From contig NZ_CP109031.1 of the NCBI RefSeq assembly GCF_036226925.1, positions 6,200,001 to 6,264,000 of the forward strand: 64,000 nt of DNA, in the 5' to 3' direction. Position numbers and translations under genes: made by a program. Position 1 is the first letter of the stretch. Each line of letters opens with the position of its first letter. The notes beneath the pieces are model-generated. The model saw only the letters and a list, made by a program, of their open reading frames with translations. It ran no database searches and was not told the DNA's origin. Shown piece after piece: positions 49,093 to 58,289 of the stretch. The stretch is from Streptomyces sp. NBC_00659. GTDB lineage: Bacteria; Actinomycetota; Actinomycetes; Streptomycetales; Streptomycetaceae.

Positions 49093-50796
49093 ATGGCCAG
49101 GGAATTCCAACGCGGCCACAAGGCCAAGATCAGTGACCTCACCGCGGGCACGGACCTGTACGTAGGCGTACAGATCACCGGCCCCGGACTCACCTTCGAC
49201 ATCAGCTGCTTCGGTCTGGACGCCGACGAACGGCTGACGGACGACCGGTACTTCGTCTTCTTCAACCAGCCGAAGTCCCCCGAGGAGTCCATTCAGCTGC
49301 TCGGCGCGCAGTCAGGCGACACGGAGTCCTTCCGGGTCACCCTCGACCGGATTCCGGCGCAGATCCAGAAGCTGTCCTTCACGGCTACGCTCGACGGTGC
49401 CGGACAGATGTCGCAGATCGCTCCCGGATACCTCCGTGTCGTCGCGGGCGGCGAGGAGGTGGCCCGGTACGCGTTCAGCGGTGCCGAGTTCTCCACCGAG
49501 CGCGCCGTGATGCTGGGCGACTTCTACCTCAAGGACGTCTGGCGCTTCGCCGCGGTGGGACAGGGCTTCGACGGCGGTCTCGACGCGCTGCTGAAGAACT
49601 TCGGCGGCGAGGTCGCCGAGGAGGAGCCCGCCGCCGCCCCTCAGCAGCAGCCAGGCGCCGCGCCGTCCTTCGCCCCGCCCGCCCAGAGCGCCCCCGCGCC
49701 CACGTTCGGCGCGCCTCCGGCGCCCGCTCCGGCGCCCGCGCAGGGCTTCGCGCCGCCCCCCGGGGCCGCGCCGCACGCCCCTGCGCCCGCACCCGCGCCC
49801 TCGATGCACGGCGCGCCGACGATCGTGGCGCCGCTGCACACCCCGCCGGGCGGCACCGTCCCGCCACCGGGCCCCGCGCCCTACGGGCAGCCGCCCGGTC
49901 CCCCGCCCGGCTACGGCCAGCAGCCGCCCGGCCAGACGGCTCACATGCCGCCCGGCTACGGCCAGCAGGCACCGACCGCTCCTCCCGGATACGGTCAGCA
50001 GCCCCCGACGGCGCCCCCCGGCTACGGCCAGCAGCCGCCGTACGGCCAGATCCCCGGCCAGGCACCCGGGCAGTACCCGGGTCAGCCCGGAGCCCCGTCC
50101 CCCTACGGCGCACCCCAGGGCGCTCCGCAGGGCGGGGCCGGCGTGGCCGCGGCGCTGGGAGCCTTCAAGGAGACGCCCACCGGTCAGCGGTGGACTCCGC
50201 AGAACAAGAAGCTCATCCGTGTCGACCTCGGCATCGGAGGCCAGCCCGTACTCGCCCGCCAGGGCAGCATGGTGCTGTACCAGGGCAAGGTCGACTTCAG
50301 CTACAAGGGCGCCGGGTTCGCCGGCCGGCTCGTGGGCAACGCCACCGGCCAGGAGATGCAGCTGATGCGCTGCACCGGCCAGGGCCAGGTGTTCTTCGCC
50401 GACAACGCCACCCATGTGCACCCCATCGAGCTCCAGGGGGACGCGATCTGCGTCTCCGCGGAGAACGTCCTCGCCTTCGACGAGTCCCTCCAGTACGAGG
50501 TCCGTCGCATCGAGGGGCACGGCATCCCCGGGGGCGCGCTGTTCACGATGCAGTTCCAGGGGACGGGCACCATCGTCGTCAAGACGCACGGCGCGCCCGT
50601 CGTCCTGCCGGTGACCCCCACGACGTTCGCCGACTGCAACGCCGTCGTCGCCTGGTCCGCCGCAGCGCAGGTGATCGTCTCCAGCCAGGTGAGGATGCGC
50701 CGGAACGCCTACCCCGGTGACACCGGCGAGAGCGTGAACCTCCAGTTCCGTGCCGCGCCAGGCAATTTCGTCGTCGTCCAGCCGTACGAGGTCTGA
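49093..50796 (+). CDS. TerD domain-AIM24 domain fusion protein
   Basis: 567 residues. Residues 1-180 are a TerD-family domain (MAREFQRGHKAKISDL; DLYVGVQITGPGLTFDISCFGLDAD; AVMLGDFYLKDVWRFAAVGQGFDGGLDALLKNFG). Residues about 181-363 are a Pro/Gln/Gly-rich linker with PPGYGQQ repeats. Residues about 364-567 are an AIM24 domain (VLARQGSMVLYQGKVDFSYKG...GPIVVVQPYEV type). TerD domains bind calcium and are linked to tellurite/stress and surface responses; AIM24 is of unknown function in bacteria. First gene of a three-gene operon with two more AIM24 proteins. Confidence 0.88.
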   Translation: MAREFQRGHKAKISDLTAGTDLYVGVQITGPGLTFDISCFGLDADERLTDDRYFVFFNQPKSPEESIQLLGAQSGDTESFRVTLDRIPAQIQKLSFTATLDGAGQMSQIAPGYLRVVAGGEEVARYAFSGAEFSTERAVMLGDFYLKDVWRFAAVGQGFDGGLDALLKNFGGEVAEEEPAAAPQQQPGAAPSFAPPAQSAPAPTFGAPPAPAPAPAQGFAPPPGAAPHAPAPAPAPSMHGAPTIVAPLHTPPGGTVPPPGPAPYGQPPGPPPGYGQQPPGQTAHMPPGYGQQAPTAPPGYGQQPPTAPPGYGQQPPYGQIPGQAPGQYPGQPGAPSPYGAPQGAPQGGAGVAAALGAFKETPTGQRWTPQNKKLIRVDLGIGGQPVLARQGSMVLYQGKVDFSYKGAGFAGRLVGNATGQEMQLMRCTGQGQVFFADNATHVHPIELQGDAICVSAENVLAFDESLQYEVRRIEGHGIPGGALFTMQFQGTGTIVVKTHGAPVVLPVTPTTFADCNAVVAWSAAAQVIVSSQVRMRRNAYPGDTGESVNLQFRAAPGNFVVVQPYEV

Positions 50797-50807
50797 GGGA
50801 GCCCGTC

Positions 50808-51488
50808 ATGAACCAGCCACTCGCGGGCTTTGCCCCTGCGCCCGTCACCGCGCGCATGGAGAACCACGGCAATCACATGCTGAAGGTCGCCATGCAGACC
50901 GGAAACGACCTCCTCGCGCGCGTGGGGTCGATGGTCGCCTACGAAGGGTTCGTCCAGTACGAGCCCAACCCGCCCGCCGTACGCCAGATCGCCCGTGACT
51001 GGATGACCGGCGAGGGCGCGCCCCTCATGAAGTGCTCCGGCGACGGCCTGCTCTACCTCGCCGACTACGGGGCGAACGTCGTCGTGATCAACCTCAACGG
51101 GGACGCGATCTCCGTCAACGCGACGAATCTGCTCGCCTTCGACGCTCACCTCACGTGGGGCGTCGAGCGCGTGAAGGGACTCGCCAAGTTCGCCGGACAG
51201 GGTCTGTGGAACACCAAGATCTCCGGTCAGGGGTGGGTCGCGCTGACCTCCCGCGGCAAGCCGATCGTCGTCGACTGCGGCGGCGGTGAGGACGAGACGT
51301 ACGTCGACCCGGACGCGCTCGTCGCCTGGTCCCCGAACCTCAAGGTGAAGGGCAAGCGCAGCTTCAAGGCGCAGTCGCTGATCGGACGCGGCAGCGGAGA
51401 GGCGTACCAGATGGCGTTCTCCGGGCAGGGCATCGTCGTCGTCCAGCCCAGCGAGGACAGCACCGACCGCCTCCGAGTCCGGGGCTGA
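50808..51488 (+). CDS. AIM24 family protein
   Basis: 226 residues, almost entirely an AIM24 domain: LLARVGSMVAYEGFVQYEP, LMKCSGDGLLYLADYGANVVVINLNGDAISVNATNLLAFDAHLTWG and GQGIVVVQPS at the end. It is a single-domain relative of the C-terminal half of the preceding fusion. ATG at 50808 has GGGAGC eight bases upstream and lies 11 bases after the preceding stop. The repeated beta-strand pattern suggests a double-psi/trefoil-like beta fold. Function unknown; mitochondrial AIM24 affects membrane organisation in yeast, a distant comparison only. Confidence 0.88.
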   Translation: MNQPLAGFAPAPVTARMENHGNHMLKVAMQTGNDLLARVGSMVAYEGFVQYEPNPPAVRQIARDWMTGEGAPLMKCSGDGLLYLADYGANVVVINLNGDAISVNATNLLAFDAHLTWGVERVKGLAKFAGQGLWNTKISGQGWVALTSRGKPIVVDCGGGEDETYVDPDALVAWSPNLKVKGKRSFKAQSLIGRGSGEAYQMAFSGQGIVVVQPSEDSTDRLRVRG

Positions 51489-51504
51489 GGGGGAGCAGGA
51501 CATC

Positions 51505-52260
51505 ATGCAGAGCCCGCTTTTCGGCTACAACGAGCAGCAGACCCAGGACCGCTACAGCCTGCAGAACTCGCAGATGCTGCGCGTCGTCCTGGAGGGTCAC
51601 GACGACATCCTCGCCCGCAAGGGCACCATGGTCGCGTACCAGGGTCTCGTCGAGTTCGACGCCGAGTACCAGAACAACGGCCAGCGCCGGGGGCGTGCGC
51701 ACACCGGCGAGGGCCTCGACCTGATGCGCTGTCACGGCCAGGGCACGGTCTACCTCGCCAACCTCGGCCAGCACGTGCACGTGGTCGACATCGAGCAGGA
51801 CGGCCTCACCGTCGACAGCAGCTATGTGCTGGCGATGGACTCCGGTCTGCACCACGAGGTCATCGCCGTGGACAGCCAGTACGGCATCTCCGGCTCCGGC
51901 AAGTACCAGCTCAACATCACGGGACGCGGCAAGGTCGCGCTGATGACCTCCGGGATGCCGCTGATGATGCAGGTCACCCCGGACAAGTACGTCAACTGCG
52001 ACGCCGACGCGATCGTCGCGTGGTCCACCGGTCTGCGCGTGCAGATGCAGGCCCAGACCCACTCCTCCGGAGTGTGGCGGCGCCGGGGCAACACCGGTGA
52101 GGGCTGGGAGCTCAGCTTCATGGGCACCGGTTACGCGCTCATCCAGCCCAGCGAACTGCTGCCGCCGCAGAACGCGGCGATCGGCCAGGGGCTGCGTGCC
52201 CAGTACGGCATGGGGCAGCAGGGCGTGCACGCGCAGAACCAGGGCAACGCCTGGAGCTGA
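51505..52260 (+). CDS. AIM24 family protein, second copy
   Basis: 251 residues, AIM24 domain with ILARKGTMVAYQGLVEFDAEYQ, LMRCHGQGTVYLANLGQHVHVVDIEQDGLTVDSSYVLAMDSGLHHEVI and GTGYALIQPSELL. It differs from the previous gene by a longer C-terminal tail (PPQNAAIGQGLRAQYGMGQQGVH...). ATG at 51505 follows GGGGGAGCAGGA. The three tandem genes probably form one complex or act on one process. A 27-bp terminator hairpin follows. Confidence 0.88.
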   Translation: MQSPLFGYNEQQTQDRYSLQNSQMLRVVLEGHDDILARKGTMVAYQGLVEFDAEYQNNGQRRGRAHTGEGLDLMRCHGQGTVYLANLGQHVHVVDIEQDGLTVDSSYVLAMDSGLHHEVIAVDSQYGISGSGKYQLNITGRGKVALMTSGMPLMMQVTPDKYVNCDADAIVAWSTGLRVQMQAQTHSSGVWRRRGNTGEGWELSFMGTGYALIQPSELLPPQNAAIGQGLRAQYGMGQQGVHAQNQGNAWS

Positions 52261-52299
52261 CGTCCGCCCGTCCCGGAAGCGACGGGCCGGGCGAGCGGA

Positions 52300-52357
52300 G
52301 GTCGGGCAGGGGTAAGGGGCGACCGCTCTTGCGGTCGCCCCTTACCCCTGCCCGACC
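52300..52357. terminator. 27-bp bidirectional terminator hairpin
   Basis: Perfect 27-bp arms (52300-52326 and 52331-52357) with a TCTT loop, between the AIM24 operon and the convergent NUDIX gene. Confidence 0.9.
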
Positions 52358-52366
52358 GCGTGCCGG

Positions 52367-52888
52367 TCACAGCCGGGCGCGGGCCGCCTCCAGGAGCCGT
52401 ACGACAGAATCGTCGGCCGCCTCGGCGACCTCGTCGTAGGCGAACCAGCGCAGGTCGAGTGACTCGTCGCTGATGGCCTCGACGGCGTCGGCCGGGGCGA
52501 GGACGGCGTACTGGACGTCCAGGTGCCAGTGGCACGGCGCCGGGATGGCGTGCCGGTCCAGCGTCACGGGGCCGCCCGGCAGCAGGGTCAGACCCTCGAT
52601 GCCCGACTCCTCCGCCGCCTCGCGCAGGGCGGCCTCGGCCAGGGTCGGGTCGCCCGGCTCGCAGTGCCCGCCCGTCTGGAGCCACATCCGGAGCTTGCGG
52701 TGCAGCGTCAGCAGGACGCGGCCGCGTGACGGGTCGATCACCAGGGCGCTCGCCGTGAGGTGCCCGGCCCGGCAGGACTTCCACATCCCGTCCGGGTGCG
52801 CGGACAGGTGGTCCAGATAGACCTGGCGCAGCTCTTCCTGGCCCTCGTGGCTCTTCAGCACGAGGGCCGCGTCGTCGTGCAGGCTCAC
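52367..52888 (-). CDS. NUDIX hydrolase
   Basis: 173 residues. The NUDIX box reads GGHCEPGDPTLAEAALREAAEESG, complete in its REAAEE core. Flanks are TASALVIDPSRGRVLLTLHRKLRMWLQTGG before and PCHWHLDVQYAVLAP after; substrate unknown. GTG at 52888 overlaps the TGA of the upstream metalloprotease gene (GTGA), so the two are co-translated. It probably hydrolyses a nucleoside-diphosphate-linked compound. Confidence 0.9.
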   Translation of the reverse strand: MSLHDDAALVLKSHEGQEELRQVYLDHLSAHPDGMWKSCRAGHLTASALVIDPSRGRVLLTLHRKLRMWLQTGGHCEPGDPTLAEAALREAAEESGIEGLTLLPGGPVTLDRHAIPAPCHWHLDVQYAVLAPADAVEAISDESLDLRWFAYDEVAEAADDSVVRLLEAARARL

Positions 52889-54315
52889 TCGGCGCCGTCG
52901 CCCTTGCCGGAGTCCTCCGAGTCGTCGTGCTTCTTCAGGTCCGGCTTCTCGGCGGTGCCGCTCGCGGCCTCGCCGAGCATCTTGTCGATCTCCGAGAAGT
53001 CCATGTGCTCGCGGTGCACGAAGCCGTCCGGGTCGTCCAGGTCGGACGCCGTCGGCAGCATGTCCGGGTGGGCCCACAGGCCGTCCCGGCCGTCCACACC
53101 GCGCGCGTCCGTGAGCGAGGCCCACAGGCGCGAGGCGTCGCGGAGCCGGCGCGGGCGCAGCTCCAGACCGATCAGGGTGGCGAACGTCTGCTCGGCGGGA
53201 CCGCCCGTGGCGCGGCGGCGGCGCAGCGTCTCGCGCAGCGCGTCGGCCGACGAGAGCCGGGGCTTGGCCGCCGAGTGGACCACCGCGTCGACCCAGCCCT
53301 CGACCAGCGCGAGCGCCGTCTCCAGGCGGGCCAAAGCCGCCTTCTGCTCCGGCGTGTCCTCGGGCTGGAACATGCCCTGCTGGAGTGCCTGCTGGAGCTC
53401 CTCGGGGTTCTGCGGGTCGAACTGGCCGACCACGTCCTCCAGCTTCGCGGTGTCGACCTTGATCCCGCGCGCGTAGCCCTCGACAGCGCCGAACAGGTGC
53501 GAGCGCAGCCACGGCACGTGTGCGAAGAGGCGCTGGTGGGCGGCCTCGCGCAGGGCGAGGTAGAGCCGTACCTCTTCCTGGGGGACGCTCAGGTCCTTGC
53601 CGAACGACTCGATGTTCAGCGGCAGCAGCGCGGCCTTGCCGACCGGGCCGAGCGGCAGACCGATGTCGGTCGAGCCGACGACCTCTCCGGCGAGCACGCC
53701 GACGGCCTGGCCGATCTGCGTACCGAACATGGCGCCGCCCATGGAGCGCATCATGCCGATCAGCGGGCCCGCCATGGCCTGCATCTCCTCGGGCAGCACA
53801 TCGCCCATGGCCGCGCCGACCCGCTCGGCGACCGGGTCGACGAGCTCCTTCCACACCGGCAGGGTCGCCTCGACCCACTCCGCCCGGCTCCAGGCCAGCG
53901 CGGAGGCCGCGCCGGACGGCAGGGACGTCGCGTCGTCCAGCCAGTGATCGGCCAGACGGACGGCCTCCTCGACCGCGAGTCGCTCGGCGGGGCCGACGCT
54001 CGCGTCCTTGGTGCCGTCGGAGGTGCCCTGGGCGACCGTCTGCCGGGCGATCTGCTTGGCCATGTCCCAGTTCACCGGGCCGCCCTCGTACGAGAGCATC
54101 TGTCCCAGTTGCTGGAACGCGGCGCCCAGGTCGTTCGGGTTCATCGAGCCGAACATGGCTGCGAGCGGATTGTCGGCTCCGGGACCACCGGCTCCGGGCG
54201 GCCCGAAACCGAACGGTCCCTGACCACCACCGCTCTGCTGGTCCTTCTTCTTGCCCTCGTCGCCGTTGTCCGGCTCCTCCGGCGGAAGGCCGAATCCGAA
54301 TGGGGTGTCACTCAC
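52885..54315 (-). CDS. Zinc-dependent metalloprotease family protein (DUF2342)
   Basis: 476 residues. The Gly/Pro-rich N-terminus (FGFGLPPEEPDNG, FGFGPPGAGGPG) leads into the helical DUF2342 core: GPVNWDMAKQIARQTVAQ, WSRAEWVEATLPVWKELVDPVAERVG, FGTQIGQAVGVLAGEVVGSTDIGLPL and REAAHQRLFAHVPWLRS. The family is named zinc-dependent metalloprotease, but a standard HExxH is not present here; the EAAHQRLF segment is the nearest metal-site candidate. The C-terminus is acidic. GTG at 54315 has GAGGAATCCC upstream. The homologue in mycobacteria is Rv3195, beside the PDZ and UPF0182 genes as here. Confidence 0.87.
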   Translation of the reverse strand: MSDTPFGFGLPPEEPDNGDEGKKKDQQSGGGQGPFGFGPPGAGGPGADNPLAAMFGSMNPNDLGAAFQQLGQMLSYEGGPVNWDMAKQIARQTVAQGTSDGTKDASVGPAERLAVEEAVRLADHWLDDATSLPSGAASALAWSRAEWVEATLPVWKELVDPVAERVGAAMGDVLPEEMQAMAGPLIGMMRSMGGAMFGTQIGQAVGVLAGEVVGSTDIGLPLGPVGKAALLPLNIESFGKDLSVPQEEVRLYLALREAAHQRLFAHVPWLRSHLFGAVEGYARGIKVDTAKLEDVVGQFDPQNPEELQQALQQGMFQPEDTPEQKAALARLETALALVEGWVDAVVHSAAKPRLSSADALRETLRRRRATGGPAEQTFATLIGLELRPRRLRDASRLWASLTDARGVDGRDGLWAHPDMLPTASDLDDPDGFVHREHMDFSEIDKMLGEAASGTAEKPDLKKHDDSEDSGKGDGAE

Positions 54316-54505
54316 GGGATTCCTCGGCTGGTAAGGCCGCCGGTTCGTTCCGACGGCGGCTGCCCACAACACCACCCAGCGTAGACACCTGAACCCGATC
54401 GGGCCTCGGTGCTTCGCCGACTCGTCGCCTGCGGCAGGATGGATGCCAACTGGTAGGGACGCGTCAGACGCGTCCATTACTGAAGACAACCGCTGGAGAC
54501 GCCCG

Positions 54506-55621
54506 GTGAGTTCCCCAGATCCGCAGGTTCGCGCAGCGCGAAACCACTCAACCAGCCCAGCCTCGCGCGGCCCCGTCGTCGCGGTCACCGGCGCGGCGGC
54601 CGGTGTGGGCGCGCTGCTCACCGAGCGGCTGGCCGCCAGCGAGGAGATCAAGCGGGTCGTCGCCATCGACGAGCGGCGCGGCGAGTGCGCCGACGCCGAG
54701 TGGCACATCCTGGACGTCCGGGACCCGGCGATCGCCGAGAAACTGCGCGGGGCGGACGTCGTGGTCCATCTGGCGCTCGACCTCGATCTGGAGACGGACG
54801 CGGCGGCCCGGACCGCCTACAACGTCCGGGGGACGCAGACCGTGCTCACCGCCGCCGCGGCGGCCGGGGTCCACCGGGTCGTGCTGTGCACGTCGGCGAT
54901 GGTCTACGGGGCGCTGCCCGACAACGAACTGCCCCTGTCCGAGGACGCCGAACTGCGGGCGACGGCGGAGGCGACGGGCGTCGGCGACCTGCTGGAGATC
55001 GAGCGGCTCGCGCGCCGTGCGCCGCGTGCGCACCCTGGGCTGAACGTGACCGTCGTACGGCCCGCGGTACTCGTCGGAGGGGGTACGGACACTGCGCTGA
55101 CCAGGTATTTCGAGTCTCCTCGGCTGCTGGTCGTGGCGGGGTCGAGGCCCGCGTGGCAGTTCTGTCACGTCGAGGACCTGTGCGCCGCGCTGGAGTACGC
55201 GGTCGTCGAGAAGGTCGAGGGCGAGCTGGCCGTCGGGTGCGACGGCTGGCTGGAGCAGGAGGAGGTGGAGGAGCTGAGCGGGATCCGGCGGATGGAGCTT
55301 CCCTCCGCGGTCGCGCTGGGCGCCGCCGCCCGGCTTCACCGGATCGGGCTCACTCCCTCGCCCGCCGGGGACCTCGCCTACACGATGTACCCCTGGGTGG
55401 TGAGCGGGAGCCGCCTGCACGACGCCGGGTGGCGGCCGCGCTGGACCAACGAGGAGGTCCTGGCGGAGCTGCTGGAGGAGGTCGCGGGGCGCCACACGGT
55501 GGCCGGCCGGCGGCTGGGCCGCAAGGACGCGACCGCGGCGGGCGCTGCGGGCGCGACGGTGGCCCTGCTGGGCGCGGCGGCGGTGGTCCGCCGGGCCCGG
55601 AAGGCCCGGCGCAGGTTCTGA
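54506..55621 (+). CDS. NAD-dependent epimerase/dehydratase (SDR)
   Basis: 371 residues. The nucleotide-binding motif GAAAGVG (VVAVTGAAAGVGALL) starts the Rossmann fold; ADVVVHLALDLD, NVRGTQTVLTAAAAAGVHRVVLCTSAMVYGALPDNELPL and WQFCHVEDLCAALEYA are typical extended-SDR elements. The Tyr in VYGA may act in catalysis, but the YxxxK motif is not clean, so the enzyme may be a non-standard member. The C-terminus has a short hydrophobic Ala/Gly stretch followed by RRARKARRRF. GTG at 54506 has TGGAGACG upstream. It is divergent from the metalloprotease gene. Confidence 0.85.
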   Translation: MSSPDPQVRAARNHSTSPASRGPVVAVTGAAAGVGALLTERLAASEEIKRVVAIDERRGECADAEWHILDVRDPAIAEKLRGADVVVHLALDLDLETDAAARTAYNVRGTQTVLTAAAAAGVHRVVLCTSAMVYGALPDNELPLSEDAELRATAEATGVGDLLEIERLARRAPRAHPGLNVTVVRPAVLVGGGTDTALTRYFESPRLLVVAGSRPAWQFCHVEDLCAALEYAVVEKVEGELAVGCDGWLEQEEVEELSGIRRMELPSAVALGAAARLHRIGLTPSPAGDLAYTMYPWVVSGSRLHDAGWRPRWTNEEVLAELLEEVAGRHTVAGRRLGRKDATAAGAAGATVALLGAAAVVRRARKARRRF

Positions 55622-56014
55622 CAATGGGTCCGCGCCGCTACGCCACCGGGGTGACCGCCGACAAGCCACGCCGGTTCTCGACGCGCGGCGCCGGTTCTCG
55701 ACGGGCGGCGCGGGACCCCGCCGGGCACCGGTCCCCGGCGGGCCGCGTCGCGCTGGGCCGCTGGCCCACGCAGAGCAGAGCCAGCCGCCGTGCCGCGCTG
55801 AGCTGCGCCGTGCCGGGCTGCGCCCGTGCGTGCAGTGCCGGGCTGCGCCGCGTCGGCCCCGACCGACCCCGCCGTGCAGGGCCGCGCAGGGTCGCGCCCG
55901 GCTGAGCTGAGCCGTGTCGTGCCGGCGCGTCCGGAGGAGGCTCCAAGCGGTACGCGTGCGTGCCGGGTGAAAGCCGTATTCCACCGGGTCGGCGGGGTGC
56001 GGCACGATGGGGGC
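55622..56014. other. GC-rich repetitive intergenic region
   Basis: 393 bases with no supported gene. It holds a 20-bp tandem pair CGCCGGTTCTCGACGSGCGG (55669-55708, one mismatch) and two copies of GTGCCGGGCTGCGCC (55810-55824 and 55835-55849). CACGAT ends six bases before the moaE start. Confidence 0.6.
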
Positions 56015-56476
<462 letters not shown>

Positions 56477-56580
56477 GAGCGGCCGGATCCTCCGGTGACC
56501 GGCACCCATCCGGCACCCATCCTGGTCCGATCGACTGATAACCGCCGTCCGGTTGCGTAACCGGGGCCCTGCCGCGAGCG

Positions 56581-56615
56581 TTGACACTGCGGATGGTTAA
56601 TCTGCTGATCATCAG
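56581..56615 (+). promoter_or_regulatory. Possible promoter and palindrome upstream of a small membrane protein gene
   Basis: TTGACA at 56581-56586 is a consensus -35; no good -10 is seen at 17-18 bases. CTGAT-C-ATCAG (56605-56615) is an 11-bp palindrome in the -10 region and could be an operator. Confidence 0.4.
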
Positions 56616-56646
56616 TAGCGGTCGCTCTTGGGGTTGGGAGGTCGAC

Positions 56647-56832
56647 ATGGCGGCGCTTGCCTGGTTGCTGATTCCGCTGATGGCCGCGATCGGTGCCGGT
56701 CTGTGGGGCAGTTGGGCCGGTCGGAATCGCAAGGCCGCGGGAGACGGTGTCGAGCTCGCCGGATACACGCGCTTCCGTGAGGCCATGGAGCGGACCGACG
56801 CCCGGGAGAAGTCACACTCCGACGCGCTCTGA
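56647..56832 (+). CDS. Small single-span membrane protein, 61 aa
   Basis: 61 residues beginning MAALAWLLIPLMAAIGAGLWGSW, one membrane helix near the N-terminus, followed by a charged cytoplasmic tail RNRKAAGDGVELAGYTRFREAMERTDAREKSHSDAL. GGGAGG lies five bases before the ATG. Short proteins of this design recur next to the secreted PDZ protease gene in Streptomyces, but I know no function. The preceding 60 bases hold a consensus -35 and a palindrome. Confidence 0.75.
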   Translation: MAALAWLLIPLMAAIGAGLWGSWAGRNRKAAGDGVELAGYTRFREAMERTDAREKSHSDAL

Positions 56833-57119
56833 GGTCCACCGGTCGGTCCCCGAGCTTGCGCGACGCGTCCGTGCGTTCGAGGGGCCGTGTCCGCTGTCAC
56901 GGCCGGTTCTGAACCGTCCCGGGCCCGCCGGGAAGGTTCCGGGCGGCTCCGAACCGTCCCGAGCCGACTCGGAGTGGCCCCGGGCGGCCCGGACCCTACG
57001 GAGCGCCTCGGGGTGCCGCCCGGAACACGCGTTTCCTTGCCTTTCGGGCGTATTCTGGGCCCACCACGTACGGACGGCCCCGACGGTGCGCTTACACCAC
57101 CGTCCCGTACTGTCGTTCC

Positions 57120-58217
57120 ATGCCACGCCGCACCGCGACGATGCTCGCCTCCACCCTGATCCTGATCGCGCTCCTGTGCGCGGGAGTGTTCATCAAAGTG
57201 CCGTACTCGGAGATGTCGCCGGGCCCCACGGTGAACACGCTGGGTGACCACGAGGGTGAGCCGGTGCTGCAGATCTCGGGCCGCAAGACGTATCCGACGA
57301 CCGGACACCTGAACATGACCACGGTCCGGGTCACGAGCGCCGACTACAACATGAACCTCGTCGAGGCCGTGTACGGCTGGCTGGCGCACGACAGCAAGAT
57401 CGTGCCGCACGACACGCTCTACCCGAACGGCAAGACCGAGCAGGAGTCGACGCAGGAGAACGCCGAGGAGTTCAGCCAGTCGCAGGAGAGCGCCAAGGTG
57501 TCCGCCCTGAAGGAACTGGGCATTCCCGTGAAGTCCTGGGTGATCGTCTCCACCGTCGTCAAGGACTCTCCGGCCGAGGGACGGCTGCACGCGGGTGACG
57601 TGATCAAGGCCGTCGACGGTACGGCCGTGAAGGAGCCCGAGGACGTCGGGAAACTCGTCACCAAGCACAAGCCCGGTGACAAGGTCGTGTTCAGGATCGT
57701 GCCCGCCAAGGAGCAGGCCGCCGCCACGAAGGAACACACGACGGCGACCGCGACCAAGGATGTGACGATCACCACGGTCAAGTCCGACGACGACAGCGCC
57801 GACCGCGCGGTCGTCGGGATCTCGGCCGGGATCGACCACACGTTCCCGTTCACCATCGACATCAAGCTCGCCGACGTCGGCGGCCCGAGCGCGGGTCTGA
57901 TGTTCTCGCTCGGCATCGTGGACAAGCTCACCCCGGGGAACCTCACCGGAGGCAAGTTCGTGGCCGGCACCGGCACGATCGACGACGACGGCAAGGTCGG
58001 CCCGATCGGCGGCATCGACATGAAGACGGTCGGCGCGCGCAACAAGGGTGCCCAGTACTTCCTGACGCCCAAGGACAACTGCGCCGAGGCCGCCGAGGAC
58101 ACCCCCGACGGACTCAGGCTCGTCAAGGTCGACACCCTCGACGACGCGATGAAGGCCCTCAAGGACATCAACGCGGGCCGGACGTCCGACCTGCCCAAGT
58201 GCGGTACCAAGGGCTGA
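57120..58217 (+). CDS. Secreted PDZ-Lon (S16) serine protease
   Basis: 365 residues. An N-terminal membrane anchor (LASTLILIALLCAGVFIKV) is followed by the family start YSEMSPGPTVNTLG, a PDZ domain (about 140-195: SPAEGRLHAGDVIKAVDGTAV) and a C-terminal Lon-type protease domain with the catalytic Ser257 in GGPSAGLMFSLG and Lys302 in GGIDMK. No AAA+ domain is present, as expected for this extracytoplasmic family (SdrC/YlbL-like). TACTGT six bases before the ATG suggests a leaderless transcript. Its neighbours (metalloprotease, PPA1309, UPF0182) are the same in mycobacteria (Rv3194c). A long terminator follows. Confidence 0.92.
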   Translation: MPRRTATMLASTLILIALLCAGVFIKVPYSEMSPGPTVNTLGDHEGEPVLQISGRKTYPTTGHLNMTTVRVTSADYNMNLVEAVYGWLAHDSKIVPHDTLYPNGKTEQESTQENAEEFSQSQESAKVSALKELGIPVKSWVIVSTVVKDSPAEGRLHAGDVIKAVDGTAVKEPEDVGKLVTKHKPGDKVVFRIVPAKEQAAATKEHTTATATKDVTITTVKSDDDSADRAVVGISAGIDHTFPFTIDIKLADVGGPSAGLMFSLGIVDKLTPGNLTGGKFVAGTGTIDDDGKVGPIGGIDMKTVGARNKGAQYFLTPKDNCAEAAEDTPDGLRLVKVDTLDDAMKALKDINAGRTSDLPKCGTKG

Positions 58218-58232
58218 CGGACACCGCCCGCC

Positions 58233-58277
58233 CGCGGCAGGGGGCGCCTCGCGAGTCGCGGGGCGCCCCCTGCCGCG
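58233..58277. terminator. Bidirectional terminator
   Basis: CGCGGCAGGGGGCGCC / GGCGCCCCCTGCCGCG arms with extra CGCG pairing near the loop, between the convergent protease and PPA1309 genes. Confidence 0.8.
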
Positions 58278-58289
58278 TGTGTGCGCGGA

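Noticed and set aside
55622..56014. Minus-strand frames in the repeat-rich gap
   Set aside because: Composition is Arg/Pro/Ala repeats generated by the GC-rich direct repeats; no start signal.
56833..57119. Small gene upstream of the PDZ protease
   Set aside because: The 287-bp gap contains repeated GAACCGTCCCG motifs and no convincing reading frame with a start signal.
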